Part shown: piece after piece, positions 27,173-35,914 of the stretch
Layout of the letters: every line of letters starts with the position of its first letter
Position numbering within the stretch: position 1 is the first letter of the stretch
Assembly: GCF_026420145.1 (NCBI RefSeq)
Contig: NZ_JAPMLV010000004.1
Location: 124,001 to 188,000, forward strand
Direction: 5' to 3'
From: Enterobacter pseudoroggenkampii
GTDB taxonomy: Bacteria > Pseudomonadota > Gammaproteobacteria > Enterobacterales > Enterobacteriaceae
DNA: 64,000 nt
Program-made: the position numbers and the translations under genes
The notes under the pieces: generated by a model
Told to the model about the DNA's origin: nothing
The model's input: only the letters and a program-made list of their open reading frames with translations
The model's database searches: none

Positions 27173-28720
27173 ATGCAACAGCAAAAGCCGCAAAAACCGC
27201 TGGAAGGGGCGCAGCTGGTCATCATGACCATTGCGCTCTCTCTTGCGACATTCATGCAGGTGCTGGACTCCACCATCGCGAACGTGGCGATCCCGACCAT
27301 CGCCGGTAACCTTGGCTCGTCGCTGAGCCAGGGGACCTGGGTCATTACCTCGTTTGGGGTGGCAAACGCCATCTCCATTCCGATTACCGGCTGGCTGGCA
27401 AAGCGCGTCGGTGAAGTGAAGCTGTTCCTCTGGTCGACGGTATTGTTCGTTCTTGCCTCCTGGGCGTGCGGCATGTCCAGCAGCCTGACAATGCTGATAT
27501 TCTTCCGCGTTATTCAGGGGATTGTCGCCGGGCCGTTGATTCCGCTGTCGCAGAGTTTACTGCTGAACAACTACCCGCCCGCCAAACGCTCAATTGCGCT
27601 GGCGCTGTGGTCAATGACCGTGATTGTCGCCCCGATTTGCGGGCCTATCTTAGGCGGCTATATCAGCGACAACTATCACTGGGGCTGGATCTTCTTCATC
27701 AACGTACCGATTGGCGCCATCGTGGTAATGCTGACGCTCCAGACGCTGCGCGGCAGAGAAACCAGGACGGAACAGCGGCGTATCGACGCCATTGGTCTGG
27801 CATTGCTGGTTATCGGCATCGGTAGCCTGCAGGTCATGCTCGACCAGGGCAAAGAGCTGGACTGGTTCAACTCCCGGGAGATCATCATCCTGACGATTGT
27901 CGCGGTGGTGTCGCTGAGCTTCCTGATTGTCTGGGAGCTGACGGACGATAACCCGATAGTCGACCTGTCGCTGTTTAAGTCGCGAAACTTCACCATTGGC
28001 TGTCTGTGTATCAGCCTCGCCTACATGCTCTACTTCGGCGCGATTGTACTGCTGCCGCAGCTGTTGCAGGAGGTATACGGCTACACCGCAACCTGGGCAG
28101 GTTTAGCCTCGGCGCCAGTTGGATTGATTCCGGTTCTGCTGTCGCCGATTATTGGTCGCTTCGCCCACAAGCTCGACATGCGCAGGCTGGTGACGTTCAG
28201 CTTTATCATGTACGCCGTGTGCTTCTACTGGCGCGCGTATACGTTCGAACCGGGAATGGACTTTGGCGCGTCCGCGTGGCCGCAGTTTATTCAGGGCTTT
28301 GCCGTGGCGTGTTTCTTTATGCCACTGACCACCATCACGCTTTCCGGTTTACCGCCTGAGCGCATGGCGGCGGCATCGAGCCTGTCGAACTTTACGCGAA
28401 CGCTGGCGGGCTCGATTGGTACCTCGATCACCACCACCCTGTGGACTAACCGTGAATCGATGCACCATGCCCAGCTGACCGAAGCGGTGAACCCGTTCAA
28501 CCCGAACTCCCGCGAAATGTACAACCAGCTTCAGGGAATGGGGATGACGGAGCAGCAGGCGTCAGGGTGGATTGCCCAGCAGATCACCAACCAGGGGCTG
28601 ATTATCTCGGCCAACGAGATTTTCTGGATATCGGCAGGGATCTTTATCGTCCTGCTGGGGCTGGTGTGGTTTGCTAAACCACCGTTTGGCGCCGGTAGCG
28701 GCGGCGGTGGCGCGCACTAG
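27173..28720 (+). CDS. emrB: MFS multidrug exporter EmrB
   Basis: The protein has 515 residues from the ATG at 27173 (MQQQKPQKPLEG), 16 nt after emrA; a GTG three codons upstream lies inside the ribosome-binding region. It has 14 membrane helices of the DHA2 family, with motif C in helix 5 around IVAPICGPILGGYISDNYHWGW and the D-motif LDSTIANVAIPTIAG in helix 1. It works with EmrA and TolC as a tripartite proton-driven pump. Confidence 0.96.
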   Translation: MQQQKPQKPLEGAQLVIMTIALSLATFMQVLDSTIANVAIPTIAGNLGSSLSQGTWVITSFGVANAISIPITGWLAKRVGEVKLFLWSTVLFVLASWACGMSSSLTMLIFFRVIQGIVAGPLIPLSQSLLLNNYPPAKRSIALALWSMTVIVAPICGPILGGYISDNYHWGWIFFINVPIGAIVVMLTLQTLRGRETRTEQRRIDAIGLALLVIGIGSLQVMLDQGKELDWFNSREIIILTIVAVVSLSFLIVWELTDDNPIVDLSLFKSRNFTIGCLCISLAYMLYFGAIVLLPQLLQEVYGYTATWAGLASAPVGLIPVLLSPIIGRFAHKLDMRRLVTFSFIMYAVCFYWRAYTFEPGMDFGASAWPQFIQGFAVACFFMPLTTITLSGLPPERMAAASSLSNFTRTLAGSIGTSITTTLWTNRESMHHAQLTEAVNPFNPNSREMYNQLQGMGMTEQQASGWIAQQITNQGLIISANEIFWISAGIFIVLLGLVWFAKPPFGAGSGGGGAH

Positions 28721-28736
28721 TTCTGTGCACGAGTTG

Positions 28737-28818
28737 CCGGGTGGCGGCTGCGCCTTACCCGGCCTACGCTTACCGGGCCACCATTCGTAGGCCCGGTAAG
28801 CGCAGCGCCACCGGGCAA
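28737..28818. repeat. REP pair (BIME-like) after emrB
   Basis: Two inverted REP-type units flank a short centre: GCCGGGTGGCGGCTGCGCCT on the left and GGCCCGGTAAGCGCAGCGCC on the right, with CCTACGCTTACCGGG between them. Such pairs follow operons in enterobacteria and can stabilise mRNA or bind gyrase/IHF. Confidence 0.8.
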
Positions 28819-28919
28819 CAATCGCCACCGTGTCCAGAACGCGACAGCCATTGTCAGTTCCGATAAAGCAGCGCGCCTGAAATCGATTCACGATAGTGAA
28901 AAGACAACAGGAGCGCATC

Positions 28920-30575
28920 ATGCTGAACACACCCGCCGACAAGTACCAACCCTATCCGACCCTTTCCCTGCCCGACCGCCGCTGGCCGGAGCAACGCATC
29001 ACTCGTGCGCCGCGCTGGCTCTCAACCGACCTGCGCGACGGCAACCAGGCGCTTGCCGAGCCTATGGACAGCACGCGCAAGCTGCAGTTCTGGGACCTGC
29101 TGCTGGGCTGCGGATTCAAAGAGATCGAGGTCGCTTTTCCTTCCGCCTCGCAGACGGATTTCAACTTTGTTCGTCAGCTGATTGAAGAAAACCGCATCCC
29201 GGATGACGTGACGATTCAGGTGCTCACTCAGGCACGGGAAGATCTCATCCATCGCACTTTTGAATCCCTGCGCGGCGCGAAGCAGGCCACCGTCCATCTC
29301 TACAACGCCACCGCCCCGCTGTTCCGCCGCCTGGTGTTCGGCATGGAGAAAGCGCAAGTCGTCGAGCTGGCGACGCGCGCCACGCGGCTTATTCGTCAGC
29401 TGTGTGAAGAGAACCCGGACACCCGCTGGCAGTATGAATACTCCCCGGAAACCTTCTGCTTTACCGAGCCAGAGTTTGCGCTGGAGATTTGTGAAGCCGT
29501 CGCGGAGATCTGGCAGCCGTGCGACGAACGGCCCATGGTGATCAACTTACCCGCCACCGTCGAAGTGAGCACGCCGAACGTCTATGCCGACCAGATCGAG
29601 TATTTCTGTCGCCACTTTAGCCGCCGCCGCGATGTCTGCATCAGCGTGCATCCGCATAATGACCGCGGTACCGGCGTCGCCTGCGCGGAGCTGGCCGTAA
29701 TGGCGGGGGCTGACCGCGTGGAGGGCTGTCTGTTTGGTAACGGGGAACGTACGGGCAACGTCTGCCTGGTGACGCTGGCAATGAACCTCTACAGCCAGGG
29801 GGTTAGCCCGAATCTGGACTTTAGCGATATGAACCGGGTGGTGGAAGTGGTGGAAACCTGCAATCAGCTGCCGGTACATCCGCGCCACCCTTGGGCCGGG
29901 CGGCTGGCCTATACCGCCTTCTCCGGCTCGCATCAGGACGCGATCAAAAAAGGCTTTGATGCCCGCAGGCCTGGCGATCGCTGGGAGATGCCCTACCTGC
30001 CCGTCGATCCGCAGGATATTGGCTGCACCTACGAAGCAGTGATCCGCGTGAACAGCCAGTCAGGAAAAAGCGGCAGCGCGTGGCTGATCGAACAGAACCA
30101 TGGTCTGAAGTTGCCCCGCGCCCTGCAGCAGGATTTTAGCCAGCACGTGCAGCAGGAAACCGATCGCCATGGAAAAGAGATGACGCAGAATGCGCTGTGG
30201 CAGCTGTTCCGCACCCGCTACGGCCTGGTGGCCACGCCGCACTATGCGCTGCAATCCTACCGCAGCGACAGCCAGCAGGACGGCCAGCTGCGTTTGACGG
30301 CCAGCGTCGTCACGCAGGGGGGAACGCGCCAGCTGGAAGGTCAGGGTAACGGTCTGCTCTCCGCCGCTGCTCAGGGCTTAAGCCGCTGGGTCAACGTCCC
30401 GTTCGTGATTAAGGATTATCACGAGCATACGTTAGGCGAACGCAGCGACAGCCGCTCGGTGGCCTACATCCGCTGCCTGTTCCAGGACGGCAGCAGCCGC
30501 TGGGGCGTGGGCATTGACAGCGACGTAGCGCGCGCGTCGCTTCAGGCGCTGTTTAATGCCGTCAGTCGTTCTTAA
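28920..30575 (+). CDS. Stand-alone 2-isopropylmalate synthase-like enzyme
   Basis: The protein has 551 residues from the ATG at 28920, preceded by ACAGGAG. It belongs to the long LeuA type: a TIM-barrel HMGL domain with the start motif STDLRDGNQAL, metal-binding HPHND (about residue 240) and GCLFGNGERTGN, followed by a C-terminal regulatory domain (about 430-550). Such enzymes condense acetyl-CoA with 2-oxoisovalerate. It is not next to leuBCD, so it is either a second leucine-pathway enzyme or acts on a related 2-oxoacid. The convergent AraC gene overlaps its end by 14 nt. It is not part of the E. coli emrB-luxS interval. Confidence 0.85.
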   Translation: MLNTPADKYQPYPTLSLPDRRWPEQRITRAPRWLSTDLRDGNQALAEPMDSTRKLQFWDLLLGCGFKEIEVAFPSASQTDFNFVRQLIEENRIPDDVTIQVLTQAREDLIHRTFESLRGAKQATVHLYNATAPLFRRLVFGMEKAQVVELATRATRLIRQLCEENPDTRWQYEYSPETFCFTEPEFALEICEAVAEIWQPCDERPMVINLPATVEVSTPNVYADQIEYFCRHFSRRRDVCISVHPHNDRGTGVACAELAVMAGADRVEGCLFGNGERTGNVCLVTLAMNLYSQGVSPNLDFSDMNRVVEVVETCNQLPVHPRHPWAGRLAYTAFSGSHQDAIKKGFDARRPGDRWEMPYLPVDPQDIGCTYEAVIRVNSQSGKSGSAWLIEQNHGLKLPRALQQDFSQHVQQETDRHGKEMTQNALWQLFRTRYGLVATPHYALQSYRSDSQQDGQLRLTASVVTQGGTRQLEGQGNGLLSAAAQGLSRWVNVPFVIKDYHEHTLGERSDSRSVAYIRCLFQDGSSRWGVGIDSDVARASLQALFNAVSRS

Positions 30576-31326
30576 AGTAATCGCTGGGGGAGACGCCCAT
30601 CACGCGGCGGAACATCGCCGTAAAGGCGCTGTGGCTGCCGTAGCCCAGATCCAGCGCCACGCGCAATACCGGCTGGCCCTGCGCCAGCCGCACTAAGGCT
30701 TCCAGCAGGCGCGCCCTTCTCAGCCACTCTCCGTAGCTTAATCCCGTCTGCTGCTGGAAATGGCGGTTCAGGGTGCGCTCGCTCATGTTCATCATGCTCG
30801 CAGCCTGCGCGCTGCTCCAGCTTTCACCCGGGCTTTGCCGGATTTGCAGGCACAGGCGACGTAACGCCTCACTTTCCGGCTCCGGCAGGTGAAACGGCAG
30901 CACCGGCATAGTGCGGATTTCATCGAGAATGAGCTCATAGACGCGCTCATCCCGGCTTCCGGGTGAGTACGATTCAGGTAAAGCAAGGGAGACGAGGATC
31001 AGTTCGCGCAGCAGCGGCGCGATCTGCACGATCTGGCAAGTGGCCGGGAGATCGGCCCGCGCCAGCGGATCGATAAACAGCGTTCGCGCCGCCACGTTGC
31101 CAGTGATGCGAAGCGAGTGGCGGGTCCCCGCCGGCAGCCAGACGCCGCGGCCTGGGGGCACAACCCAACAGCCCGATGCGGTATCCACCCGAACCACGCC
31201 GCTCAGTGTATGCAGCAGCTGCGCGCAGTCGTGCTCATGCCACGGCTCGCTGTCACCATGAGCGTAATCATGGGCGAACGGAACGAGGGGACGATGGGTA
31301 AAGGAGAAGGTTGCGGTTGTGGTCAT
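30562..31326 (-). CDS. AraC-family regulator with cupin domain
   Basis: The protein has 254 residues from the ATG at 31326; a TTG four codons upstream is possible. The N-terminal half is a cupin-type sensor (HEHDCAQLLHTLSGVVRVDT at about residues 34-53). The C-terminal half has two helix-turn-helix motifs, including MNMSERTLNRHFQQQTGLSYGEWLRRARL and ALDLGYGSHSAFTAMFRRVMGVSP. This layout fits transporter- or metabolite-linked AraC regulators. Its target is not clear; the leuA-like gene converges on it. Confidence 0.85.
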   Translation of the reverse strand: MTTTATFSFTHRPLVPFAHDYAHGDSEPWHEHDCAQLLHTLSGVVRVDTASGCWVVPPGRGVWLPAGTRHSLRITGNVAARTLFIDPLARADLPATCQIVQIAPLLRELILVSLALPESYSPGSRDERVYELILDEIRTMPVLPFHLPEPESEALRRLCLQIRQSPGESWSSAQAASMMNMSERTLNRHFQQQTGLSYGEWLRRARLLEALVRLAQGQPVLRVALDLGYGSHSAFTAMFRRVMGVSPSDYFKND

Positions 31327-31335
31327 GGAATTAAA

Positions 31336-31366
31336 CAACCCTCCCCCTCTCCCTGAGGGAGAGGGA
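31336..31366. repeat. Dispersed GC-rich palindromic repeat, copy 3
   Basis: The core is CCCTCCCCCTCTCCCTGAGG followed by GAGAGGG. It lies between the AraC start and the luxS end and fills almost the whole gap; the GGGAGGG on the minus strand sits 12 nt before the AraC ATG and so may affect its translation. Confidence 0.6.
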
Positions 31367-31375
31367 AAAGGTGCA

Positions 31376-31891
31376 CTAGATGTGCAGTTCCTGCAGTTTT
31401 TCTTTTGGCAGGGCCAGCTCTTCGTTGCTGTTCACGCGAACATCACGCTCGATGATGTGACGCGCGATCTCCTGCGCTTCTTCCAGAGAGTGCATCTGGT
31501 AAGTACCGCACTGGTAAACGTTCAGCTCAGGGATCTGGTTCTGCTCTTTCACCTTCAGCACGTCCTGCATCGCCGCTTTCCAGGCATCCGCGACGCGCTT
31601 CTCATCAGGCACGCCAATCAGGCTCATGTAGAAACCGGTACGGCAGCCCATCGGAGAGATATCGATGATCTCAACGCCGTTGCCGTTCAGGTGGTCACGC
31701 ATGAAGCCGGCGAACAGATGTTCCAGCGTATGAATGCCTTTCTCCGGCATCACTTCTTTGTTTGGCACGCAGAAACGCAGATCGAAGACGGTGATCGTGT
31801 CGCCGTGCGGGGTGTGCATGGTCTTCGCCACGCGGACTGCAGGTGCTTCCATACGGGTATGGTCGACAGTAAAGCTATCTAATAACGGCAT
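31376..31891 (-). CDS. luxS: S-ribosylhomocysteine lyase LuxS
   Basis: This 171-residue enzyme has the metal site HTLEH (about residues 54-58) and a further cysteine ligand in [10 protein letters not shown] (about 128), with the catalytic cysteine in [11 protein letters not shown] (about 84). It converts S-ribosylhomocysteine to homocysteine and DPD, the autoinducer-2 precursor. Position next to gshA and micA is as in E. coli. The divergent micA promoter lies in its upstream region. Confidence 0.97.
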   Translation of the reverse strand: MPLLDSFTVDHTRMEAPAVRVAKTMHTPHGDTITVFDLRFCVPNKEVMPEKGIHTLEHLFAGFMRDHLNGNGVEIIDISPMGCRTGFYMSLIGVPDEKRVADAWKAAMQDVLKVKEQNQIPELNVYQCGTYQMHSLEEAQEIARHIIERDVRVNSNEELALPKEKLQELHI

Positions 31892-31928
31892 ACGTCACCT
31901 CCGATAGTGATTTTTTTTAAAATAAACT

Positions 31929-31955
31929 GAACTCTTCTACAGAATGCGCGTCTGA
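31929..31955 (+). promoter_or_regulatory. SigmaE promoter of micA
   Basis: GAACTC (from 31929) and GTCTGA (31950-31955) fit the sigmaE -35 (GGAACTT) and -10 (TCTRA) elements with about 15 nt between them. The predicted transcript start 6-7 nt downstream coincides with the first base of MicA. Confidence 0.8.
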
Positions 31956-31961
31956 GTATAT

Positions 31962-32036
31962 GAAAGACGCGCATTTGTTATCATCATCCCTGAATTCAGA
32001 GATGTATATTTTGGCCACAGCGATGTGGCCTTTTTC
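31962..32036 (+). ncRNA. micA: MicA, sigmaE-dependent Hfq-binding sRNA
   Basis: The sequence begins GAAAGACGCGCATTTGTTAT and matches E. coli MicA over the seed region and the CCCTGAATTCAGAG stem. The terminator stem GGCCACagcgaTGTGGCC (six paired bases plus extension) ends in TTTTTCTTTT. MicA represses ompA, phoP and other envelope genes when sigmaE is active. It lies between luxS and gshA, on the opposite strand to both, as in E. coli. Confidence 0.95.
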
Positions 32037-32044
32037 TTTTCTGC

Positions 32045-33589
32045 TTAAGCCTGCTTCGCCAGAAACGCCTCAAACGACTCGGTATCCGCCGCTTCAACCT
32101 CTTTCTGACGCACAACGGACGCATCGCGTTCCGCTACAAAATCCGCTTCGCTCAGGATTTCTAACGGCTCCTGGATCAGCATCTCACGGTACTCCGCCGA
32201 GAGTGAACGCCCCGTACCACCAATGCCCTGATCAATCATAGAACGCAGAATGCGTGCTGAGAACGTCAGTTCCGGGTTATCAAAGCATTCCACCAGCTGG
32301 TCGCAGATCAGTTGATACGCCTCTCCGCCGTCGATGCTGTCCATTGTCCGGGCAACACGCTTCAGATCACGGAACAGATCTTTGCCGACTGTGGTCAGCG
32401 GGAACTGTGCCGTTTCGCAGCCGATACCCAGCGTCAGACCCGGTTTACGCCCTTCCAGAATCACGCGGTTCCAGTTTGTACGGGTACAGAGCAGTTCGTC
32501 TGAACTCATTTCCGGCGCATCCGCCAGCACGCACCAGACCATAAACAGATCCAGGAAGCGAATCTGCTGTTCATCAACGCCAATCGGTGAGAACGGGTTG
32601 ATATCCAGCGAGCGCACTTCAATGTATTCAATCCCGCCGCGCAGCAGCGCATCCGACGGTGTTTCACCGCTGCGGGTTACGCGCTTAGGACGAATAGGCG
32701 CATACAGCTCGTTTTCAATCTGCAGCACATTGCTGTTGATTTGCAGGCGCTTGCCGTCTTTTTCGAGGCCGATTTTCTCGTACTCTTCCGACGGGGTTTT
32801 GATCGCCCGCTTCAATCCTGCCACATATTCGTGCAATTCGTTAAACGTAATACCGAGATTGCTTTGCGATTTATTGGTATAACCGAGATCGCTCAGGCGC
32901 AGAGAGGTGGCGTACGGGAGATAGTACATTCCGCAGTCGGTCTTCTCGAACGGCAGCGTGGTCGGTTTCCCCTGCAGGAACGAAGAACAGATCGCCGGGG
33001 AGGCACCAAACAGATACGGGATCACCCAGCCGAAACGGTAGTAGTTGCGGATCAGGCGGAAGTAGCCTTCAGAGATCGCGTCTTTATCCGTTTCACCACA
33101 TTTCGCCTGCCAGAAAGCCATCGGCAACGAGAAGTTGTAGTGCACGCCAGAGATGGTCTGCATCAACGCGCCGTAGCGGTTTTTCAGCCCTTCACGGTAG
33201 AGCGTTTTCAGCCGACCAATATTTGACGTGCCGTACTGCGCAAGCTCAATCTCCTGCCCCCGCTCGATATAGCACGGCATGCTGAGGGGCCACATACGTT
33301 CGTCGCCCATGTTGCGCGCGGTGTAGCGATGGATATCGCGCATGATCGTCAGCATATGATCAATATCACCCTCTACTGGGGTGATGAACTCCAGCAGCGC
33401 TTCAGCGAAATCGGTTGTGATCCATTTATGTGTCAGCGCCGAGCCTAACGCCTTCGGGTGACCCGTCGTCGCTAAACTGCCGTCCGCGTTAACGCGCAGC
33501 GTTTCACGCTCAAGACCACGCTGAATACCCTTCAATACCTGAGGGTGGTTTTCCAGCCAGGCCAGCGCCTGAGATACGTCCGGGATCAA
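32045..33589 (-). CDS. gshA: Glutamate-cysteine ligase GshA
   Basis: This 514-residue enzyme matches E. coli GshA, with a few residues missing near position 165 ([13 protein letters not shown] against a longer loop). It joins glutamate and cysteine in an ATP-dependent reaction, the first step of glutathione synthesis. The start codon is TTG at 33589, preceded by GGGAGG; E. coli gshA also uses TTG. Conserved segments include [24 protein letters not shown] and [18 protein letters not shown]. Confidence 0.97.
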   Translation of the reverse strand: MIPDVSQALAWLENHPQVLKGIQRGLERETLRVNADGSLATTGHPKALGSALTHKWITTDFAEALLEFITPVEGDIDHMLTIMRDIHRYTARNMGDERMWPLSMPCYIERGQEIELAQYGTSNIGRLKTLYREGLKNRYGALMQTISGVHYNFSLPMAFWQAKCGETDKDAISEGYFRLIRNYYRFGWVIPYLFGASPAICSSFLQGKPTTLPFEKTDCGMYYLPYATSLRLSDLGYTNKSQSNLGITFNELHEYVAGLKRAIKTPSEEYEKIGLEKDGKRLQINSNVLQIENELYAPIRPKRVTRSGETPSDALLRGGIEYIEVRSLDINPFSPIGVDEQQIRFLDLFMVWCVLADAPEMSSDELLCTRTNWNRVILEGRKPGLTLGIGCETAQFPLTTVGKDLFRDLKRVARTMDSIDGGEAYQLICDQLVECFDNPELTFSARILRSMIDQGIGGTGRSLSAEYREMLIQEPLEILSEADFVAERDASVVRQKEVEAADTESFEAFLAKQA

Positions 33590-33672
33590 ATTGACCTCCC
33601 GCCTGTCAAAGTAATGTTACTCAGCATAATTGTAATGGTTGACGATTGAAGGTCGCGTATTCATTCCACCAA

Positions 33673-34101
33673 TTAGTGCCACCACGTCATACCCTGTAGT
33701 GTTGCCCACGCCACGAGAACATAGCGCAACGCCTTGCCAAGGCACAAAAAAAAGAGCACCGGTCCCCAGGAGATGCGCATCCATCCCGCCAGCAGACACA
33801 GTAAATCGCCTATTACAGGCATCCAGCTTAATAACAGCGTGGCAGCGCCATAGCGTTTTAGCCAGCCGACTGCCTTTTCCTGCCAGCGCGATTTTTCGCG
33901 CAGCGGAAAGAAACGCCCAAGAATAACGTTAGTCAGCCCTCCAAGGCTATTACCCATTGTTGCTATTAATACAAGCAGCCAGGGCTGACTCACGCCGGAC
34001 GACAGCATCGCCACCAGCACCACTTCCGAATTGCCCGGTAACAGCGTGGCGCTTAAAAAACTGCTGGCGAATAATGAGGCGAGTGACAGTGCGTCACTCA
34101 C
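33673..34101 (-). CDS. yqaA: YqaA, DedA/SNARE-associated-type membrane protein
   Basis: This 142-residue inner-membrane protein has about four hydrophobic segments, with LPGNSEVVLVAMLSSG near the N-terminus and SWMPVIGDLLCLLAGWMRISW later, a pattern of the DedA/VTT domain family. It matches E. coli YqaA in length and position. DedA-type proteins are thought to flip or transport lipids, but YqaA itself is not characterised. It overlaps yqaB by 4 nt (ATGA). Confidence 0.92.
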   Translation of the reverse strand: MSDALSLASLFASSFLSATLLPGNSEVVLVAMLSSGVSQPWLLVLIATMGNSLGGLTNVILGRFFPLREKSRWQEKAVGWLKRYGAATLLLSWMPVIGDLLCLLAGWMRISWGPVLFFLCLGKALRYVLVAWATLQGMTWWH

Positions 34102-34664
34102 AGTAAGCGCACATCCACCGCATCCATTCCGGCATCACGCGCGGCCTGGATACCAAAATCGGCATCTTCAAACACAACACATTTTGCCGCAGGGACGCCC
34201 ATTAATTCTGCGCAGAGCAGGAAGGTGTCCGGTGCGGGCTTGTGATGTTTAACATGATCGGCGGCGACCACGGCAGAAAAATAGTGGCGCAGGCCAAGAT
34301 GGTTGAGTAATGCCTCTGCAATCGCGCTTTCGCTGCCCGTTCCTACCGACATCGGGCGACGCCCGTGCCACTCTTTTACCACATCAATCAGCGGCAAAGG
34401 ACGTACGGTATCTAAGAGCATGGCTTTTACCGCATCGGTTTTTTCGCGTGCGAGCAGGTGCGGGTCGAGATCGGCCTGATTCAGTTCAATCACGGCCTGT
34501 GCAATACGCCAGGTTGGGGAGCCGTTGAGGGCGATCATCGCCTGAAGGTCGAAACGCATACCGTAGCGGCCCAGGACGTCGGTCCAGGCTTGACGATGCG
34601 TGGGTTCGGTATCCAGAAGAGTACCATCCATATCGAAGATCAAACCGTCATACTGTGCGTACAT
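34098..34664 (-). CDS. yqaB: HAD-family sugar phosphatase YqaB
   Basis: This 188-residue hydrolase has HAD motif I (FDMDGTLLDTE, nucleophile Asp about residue 11), motif II (SVGTGSES) and the later motif VFEDADFGIQAARDAGM. E. coli YqaB dephosphorylates fructose-1-phosphate and related sugar phosphates in the cytoplasm. It is the first gene of a two-gene operon with yqaA. Confidence 0.94.
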   Translation of the reverse strand: MYAQYDGLIFDMDGTLLDTEPTHRQAWTDVLGRYGMRFDLQAMIALNGSPTWRIAQAVIELNQADLDPHLLAREKTDAVKAMLLDTVRPLPLIDVVKEWHGRRPMSVGTGSESAIAEALLNHLGLRHYFSAVVAADHVKHHKPAPDTFLLCAELMGVPAAKCVVFEDADFGIQAARDAGMDAVDVRLL

Positions 34665-34781
34665 CGTGCTCTCACTAACCGATTAACAAAGCATTACTTT
34701 ATCGTAAATGGTGGTTTTTGTCGCTGACAGAGATTGTGATTGCTGACGGAACGTCGAAGGAATAAACAAAGAAGGAGAAGA
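34665..34781. other. Short gap upstream of yqaB, after the arg tRNA operon
   Basis: This 117-nt stretch should hold the yqaB promoter and the end of the tRNA operon transcript. No gene, clear hairpin terminator or repeat was seen in it. Confidence 0.4.
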
Positions 34782-34914
34782 TGGTGCATCCGGGAGGATT
34801 ACTCGGCTTACGCCTCGCCCTGCGGGCCGTTGCTAAAGCAACGTTATCCTCCCTAGTGCTTGCGATTAACTCGCAGACCTTAAAACAACAGCATCGCTGT
34901 TATCCAGGAGAATA
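34782..34914 (-). repeat. tRNA-like repeat unit A in the arg tRNA operon
   Basis: On the minus strand the unit ends in AATCCTCCCGGATGCACCA, an exact copy of the last 19 bases of tRNA-Arg including CCA. The ATCCTCCC in it pairs perfectly with GGGAGGAT 64 bases upstream (34846-34853), and two inner hairpins (GTTGCtttaGCAAC and a GGCCCG..GGGC stem) lie between. The structured core is 34782-34853 and the conserved part runs to the next tRNA. It resembles the tRNA-terminal repeats (rtT type) known in the E. coli tyrT operon. Confidence 0.7.
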
Positions 34915-34991
34915 TGGTGCATCCGGGAGGATTCGAACCTCCGACCGCTCGGTTCGTAGCCGAGTACTCTATCCAGCTGAGCTACGGATGC
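34915..34991 (-). tRNA. argQ: tRNA-Arg(ACG), argQ position
   Basis: This 77-nt gene encodes CCA. The acceptor stem is GCATCCG/CGGATGC, the anticodon loop reads GGCTACGAACC with ACG as anticodon (A34 read as inosine) and the T arm is GGAGGTTCGAATCCTCC. It is the last tRNA of a serV-argVYZQ type operon read on the minus strand. Confidence 0.95.
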
Positions 34992-35019
34992 ATCGGGAAA
35001 TGCTTTTAGAAACAGTAAA

Positions 35020-35151
35020 TGGTGCATCCGGGAGGATTACTCGGCTGCGCCTCGCCCTTCGGGCCGTTGCTAAAGCAACGTTATCCTCCCTGGTGCTTGC
35101 GATTAACCCGCAGACCTTGAAACAACAGCGTGGCTATTATCTCGGAGAATA
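35020..35151 (-). repeat. tRNA-like repeat unit B in the arg tRNA operon
   Basis: This is the second copy of the unit at 34782, with only a few differences in the core (35020-35090). The outer ATCCTCCC/GGGAGGAT pairing, both inner hairpins and the 19-base tRNA-Arg 3' end with CCA are all kept. The tail up to the next tRNA is also conserved (TGCTTGCGATTAAC and onwards). Units alternate with tRNAs argZ and argQ. Confidence 0.7.
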
Positions 35152-35228
35152 TGGTGCATCCGGGAGGATTCGAACCTCCGACCGCTCGGTTCGTAGCCGA
35201 GTACTCTATCCAGCTGAGCTACGGATGC
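35152..35228 (-). tRNA. argZ: tRNA-Arg(ACG), argZ position
   Basis: This 77-nt copy is identical in its tRNA sequence to the other three tRNA-Arg(ACG) genes in this cluster, with encoded CCA and cloverleaf arms intact. Confidence 0.95.
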
Positions 35229-35257
35229 ATCAGGGTACTGCTTTCAGAAATAGTAAA

Positions 35258-35334
35258 TGGTGCATCCGGGAGGATTCGAACCTCCGACCGCTCGGTTCGT
35301 AGCCGAGTACTCTATCCAGCTGAGCTACGGATGC
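35258..35334 (-). tRNA. argY: tRNA-Arg(ACG), argY position
   Basis: This 77-nt copy with anticodon ACG and encoded CCA is identical to its neighbours. The spacer to argZ is 29 nt and carries no tRNA-like unit. Confidence 0.95.
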
Positions 35335-35398
35335 ATCGGGATTTACTACTGTACTGCTCGATATTCATATCACTTCTAAAGCAATATGAAGTAATAGA

Positions 35399-35475
35399 TG
35401 GTGCATCCGGGAGGATTCGAACCTCCGACCGCTCGGTTCGTAGCCGAGTACTCTATCCAGCTGAGCTACGGATGC
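35399..35475 (-). tRNA. argV: tRNA-Arg(ACG), argV position
   Basis: This 77-nt copy with anticodon ACG and encoded CCA lies directly downstream of serV (4-nt gap) in the direction of transcription. The 64-nt spacer to argY is AT-rich. Confidence 0.95.
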
Positions 35476-35479
35476 AAAA

Positions 35480-35572
35480 TGGCGGTGAGGCGGGGATTCG
35501 AACCCCGGATGCAGCTTTTGACCGCATACTCCCTTAGCAGGGGAGCGCCTTCAGCCTCTCGGCCACCTCACC
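35480..35572 (-). tRNA. serV: tRNA-Ser(GCT)
   Basis: This 93-nt class II tRNA has a long variable arm. It begins GGTGAGGTGGCCGAGAGG, has the anticodon loop around CCTGCTAAGGG (GCT) and ends with the encoded CCA after GCCTCACCG. It decodes AGC/AGU serine codons and is the first gene of the tRNA operon. Confidence 0.95.
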
Positions 35573-35637
35573 ACACAACGCTTCTTTCGAGTGCTTCGAG
35601 TTACTCGTTAAGAGCTTCTCGTCGCTGCGTGGCGCAT

Positions 35638-35665
35638 ATATTACTTTCTGGGACTTATAAGTCAA
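35638..35665 (-). promoter_or_regulatory. Promoter of the serV-arg tRNA operon
   Basis: On the minus strand TTGACT (35660-35665), a 16-nt spacer and TAATAT (35638-35643) form a strong sigma70 promoter. A GC-rich discriminator (GCGCC) follows the -10, as in stringently controlled stable RNA promoters. It lies about 65 nt upstream of serV. Confidence 0.75.
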
Positions 35666-35883
35666 ACAATTTTCCAAAAGCTTTTATCGTTTGCACAAAT
35701 CACACGCAATTCGCATGTAAAAGCCGCAAAGAGGGTGTTTTATAAGCGGATTTTGCAGGCATCTTCACAGAAAACCTATGCAGAAATGGCGGCGTAAGGG
35801 CGAGTTTAGGGTAACGGAGTGGTTAAAAAGAGAGCGTTTGAAATTAAACGGTAACGTTGAGCAGGAAAAATGACAGGAGGGTT

Positions 35884-35907
35884 GCGTCTCGCCCGACAGC
35901 GAGACGC
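35884..35907 (-). terminator. Hairpin downstream of csrA
   Basis: The arms GCGTCTCGC and GCGAGACGC are perfect with a 6-nt loop, 7 nt after the csrA stop on the minus strand. No T run follows directly, so it may be a 3' stabiliser or a weak terminator. The rest of the gap from 35666 to 35883 shows no gene. Confidence 0.55.
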
Positions 35908-35914
35908 GACAATA

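Noticed and set aside
26113..27474. Minus-strand open frame of 453 codons opposite emrA and emrB
   Set aside because: Antisense to clear emrA; no domain and no ribosome-binding site.
34782..34853. Repeat unit A read as an additional or broken tRNA gene
   Set aside because: Only the 3' terminal 19 bases match tRNA-Arg; there is no anticodon arm, so it is treated as a tRNA-like repeat.
34915..35475. Four evenly spaced identical segments considered as a CRISPR array
   Set aside because: The repeated segments are complete tRNA-Arg(ACG) genes with encoded CCA.
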